6,494 nucleotides of DNA from a candidate division WWE3 bacterium RIFCSPLOWO2_01_FULL_39_13 (GTDB lineage Bacteria > Patescibacteriota > WWE3 > 2-01-FULL-39-13): assembly GCA_001772665.1 (NCBI GenBank), contig MEVH01000023.1:1-6494 (forward strand), written 5' to 3'. Numbering within the stretch: position 1 is the first letter of the stretch; each line of letters opens with the position of its first letter. The translations under genes were made by a program, and so were the position numbers. The notes under the pieces were generated by a model. That model did not search any database. It was not told where the DNA came from and worked only from the letters and a program-made list of their open reading frames with translations. This document shows, piece by piece, positions 5,654 through 6,494 of this stretch.

Positions 5654-5659
5654 ATTATA
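5654..5659 (-). promoter_or_regulatory. -10 box of the unknown helix-turn-helix gene
   Basis: A perfect TATAAT on the minus strand lies 7 nt before the GTG at 5646, the same spacing as for the two genes around 3211-3378. No -35 is recognisable. If real, it makes the gene leaderless. If the true start is upstream, this box is chance coding sequence. Confidence 0.45.
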
Positions 5660-5787
5660 TCCCATGGCCCGTCTGCAAGGTTTACCAATCCAGGGATATT
5701 CTTTATCAGCTTTTAAGCAAAAACCTCCACGGCCAGTTTTCCGAATTTATTGCATAATCTATACCTACCCGTGGGGTGATTTGAATT

Positions 5788-5819
5788 GAAGATTCGGGGA
5801 TTTTTACTCCCCTGTCTTC
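5788..5819. other. Long hairpin in a divergent intergenic region
   Basis: The 297-nt stretch between the divergent genes starting at 5646 and 5944 holds no supportable gene. It contains an inverted repeat: GAAGA (5788-5792) with TCTTC (5815-5819), and GGGGA (5796-5800) with TCCCC (5808-5812), around a TTTTTAC loop and a small internal loop. Neither side has a T run, so it is not a terminator. It may be an operator or a structured leader for one of the flanking genes. Confidence 0.45.
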
Positions 5820-5878
5820 TACCCAGATATGTGGTTTAGGATTATATTCCTCTAATCAGTACAGCAGCAGGGGAATTT

Positions 5879-5884
5879 TATAAT
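5879..5884 (+). promoter_or_regulatory. Candidate upstream -10 box for the 3'-terminal gene
   Basis: TATAAT on the plus strand would begin transcription near 5891, giving a leader of about 50 nt to the ATG at 5944. No matching -35 is visible, and no Shine-Dalgarno sequence lies in that leader, so this may be chance in AT-rich DNA. Confidence 0.25.
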
Positions 5885-5905
5885 ACCCATAACCAGTCCA
5901 AAAAG

Positions 5906-5934
5906 TTGCGGTTTACACAAAAATAATTTATACT
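5906..5934 (+). promoter_or_regulatory. Candidate promoter of the 3'-terminal gene
   Basis: TTGCGG (5906-5911) and TATACT (5929-5934) are separated by exactly 17 nt. Transcription would start about 5941-5942, practically at the ATG of 5944, again predicting a leaderless or nearly leaderless mRNA. Confidence 0.45.
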
Positions 5935-5943
5935 ATGGGCAAT

Positions 5944-6494
5944 ATGAGTACAGCTATACAAGGCTCTGCAGATGATGCAGCAGGACCACCACTATTGGAA
6001 TATTCGATTAGCGATAGAGGCAATGATATCCCGTTGATTACATTTCCCAATTCATCGATAAAATTATATGGCTTACCAAAACAAGCAACGGATTTGGGAT
6101 TTCCTGCCATAGAAAAGTTCATTCCGATTGATTTAACACTAATAACACAGGCGGGTCTAAACCCTGTAGCACTAGGATTATTTACAATCGATGAAAGAGA
6201 TCAATCGTCTAAGCTGATAAGAGATTCTATTGTCGGGTTTGGCGTAATGCCCGATGACGCAGATGGTTACCCTCAAACAGTTCTTCTGGCACTCACAAAA
6301 GGAAACCGAGTAATTTGCTCTGCTAATTACATATTAGGAACTCCATTTGACAGTTTGCAGGCAGAAATTGCCGGATTAAAGAGTTCATTTTCTCGTCCTG
6401 AATTAGACGTAGTACTTTCACGTCCACAATTTGTTTTTCAGATTCCAATACATCCTGTTAAATATACTTTTAAAATGTGCGTAGTTAGAAAATA
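5944..6494 (+). CDS. Unrecognised protein, running to the window edge
   Basis: An open frame of at least 183 codons reaches the end of the window. The final two bases, TA, could begin a stop codon or a tyrosine codon, so the gene may be complete or truncated. I do not recognise the family. No signal peptide, membrane helix or metal-binding cysteine pattern is visible. A polar N-terminus (AIQGSADDAAGPP) is followed by alternating hydrophobic strands (IPIDLTLIT, LGLFTID, TVLLALTKGNRVICSANYILG) and a helix around 137-150 (DSLQAEIAGLKSSF), suggesting a compact soluble alpha/beta protein. Codon use looks like the neighbours, and no opposite-strand frame covers the stretch, so it is probably a real gene. 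ATG 5944 is preferred from the promoter spacing. ATG 5935, in frame and directly abutting the TATACT, is an alternative adding three residues. Neither has a ribosome binding site. Confidence 0.6.
   Translation, partial: MSTAIQGSADDAAGPPLLEYSISDRGNDIPLITFPNSSIKLYGLPKQATDLGFPAIEKFIPIDLTLITQAGLNPVALGLFTIDERDQSSKLIRDSIVGFGVMPDDADGYPQTVLLALTKGNRVICSANYILGTPFDSLQAEIAGLKSSFSRPELDVVLSRPQFVFQIPIHPVKYTFKMCVVRK

Noticed and set aside
5589..5789. Plus-strand 66-codon open frame
   Set aside because: It is largely antisense to the start of the 4717-5646 gene, has low-complexity composition and no initiation signal.
5928..6122. Minus-strand 64-codon open frame
   Set aside because: It is antisense to the longer plus-strand frame starting at 5944, with no ribosome binding site or promoter.

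Overview
This is an AT-rich bacterial window with tightly packed, short genes and no rRNA, tRNA or CRISPR array. TGA is used as an ordinary stop codon (ychF, both deoxyribosyltransferase-like genes), so a code-25 lineage such as Gracilibacteria or Absconditabacteria is excluded. Small proteins, a single-domain NYN protein, deoxyribosyltransferase-like proteins next to a Nudix enzyme, and several apparently leaderless genes would fit a small-genome uncultured bacterium of the Candidate Phyla Radiation (Patescibacteria). That placement is inference from general character, not from a marker phylogeny.

Layout. Positions 1-1357 hold an insertion sequence with one DDE transposase gene (119-1318). 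Each end carries two copies of a terminal repeat (TTAGATCATA, then ATGTCATCG), and the inner right copy lies inside the end of the transposase gene. On the minus strand, starting 46 nt beyond the element, is the universal translation-associated P-loop ATPase ychF (1404-2495), with its own promoter and a strong ribosome binding site. Upstream of it, on the same strand, is an NYN/LabA-type PIN-fold protein gene (2660-3211). Divergent from this is a compact three-gene operon (3378-4685): two different nucleoside 2-deoxyribosyltransferase-like proteins joined by an ATGA overlap, then a Nudix hydrolase overlapping the second by 8 nt. Convergent to the operon is a minus-strand gene for an unrecognised 309-residue protein with a C-terminal helix-turn-helix (4717-5646). 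A divergent intergenic region with a long hairpin follows, then an unrecognised plus-strand gene that runs to the last base (5944-6494).

How the parts fit. The overlapping genes of the 3378-4685 operon indicate coupled translation and a shared nucleotide-related job. The most economical idea is hydrolysis of nucleotides: Nudix pyrophosphohydrolysis plus N-glycosidic cleavage or base exchange. A signalling or defence role cannot be excluded. The clearest structural signal is promoter geometry. Three genes (2660-3211, 3378-3764, 4717-5646) have a -10 box exactly 7 nt before the start codon, and two of these have a TGN extended -10, which predicts leaderless mRNAs. ychF and the transposase instead have strong Shine-Dalgarno sequences. 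Two coding regions (4717-5646 and 5944-end) could not be assigned to a family by eye.
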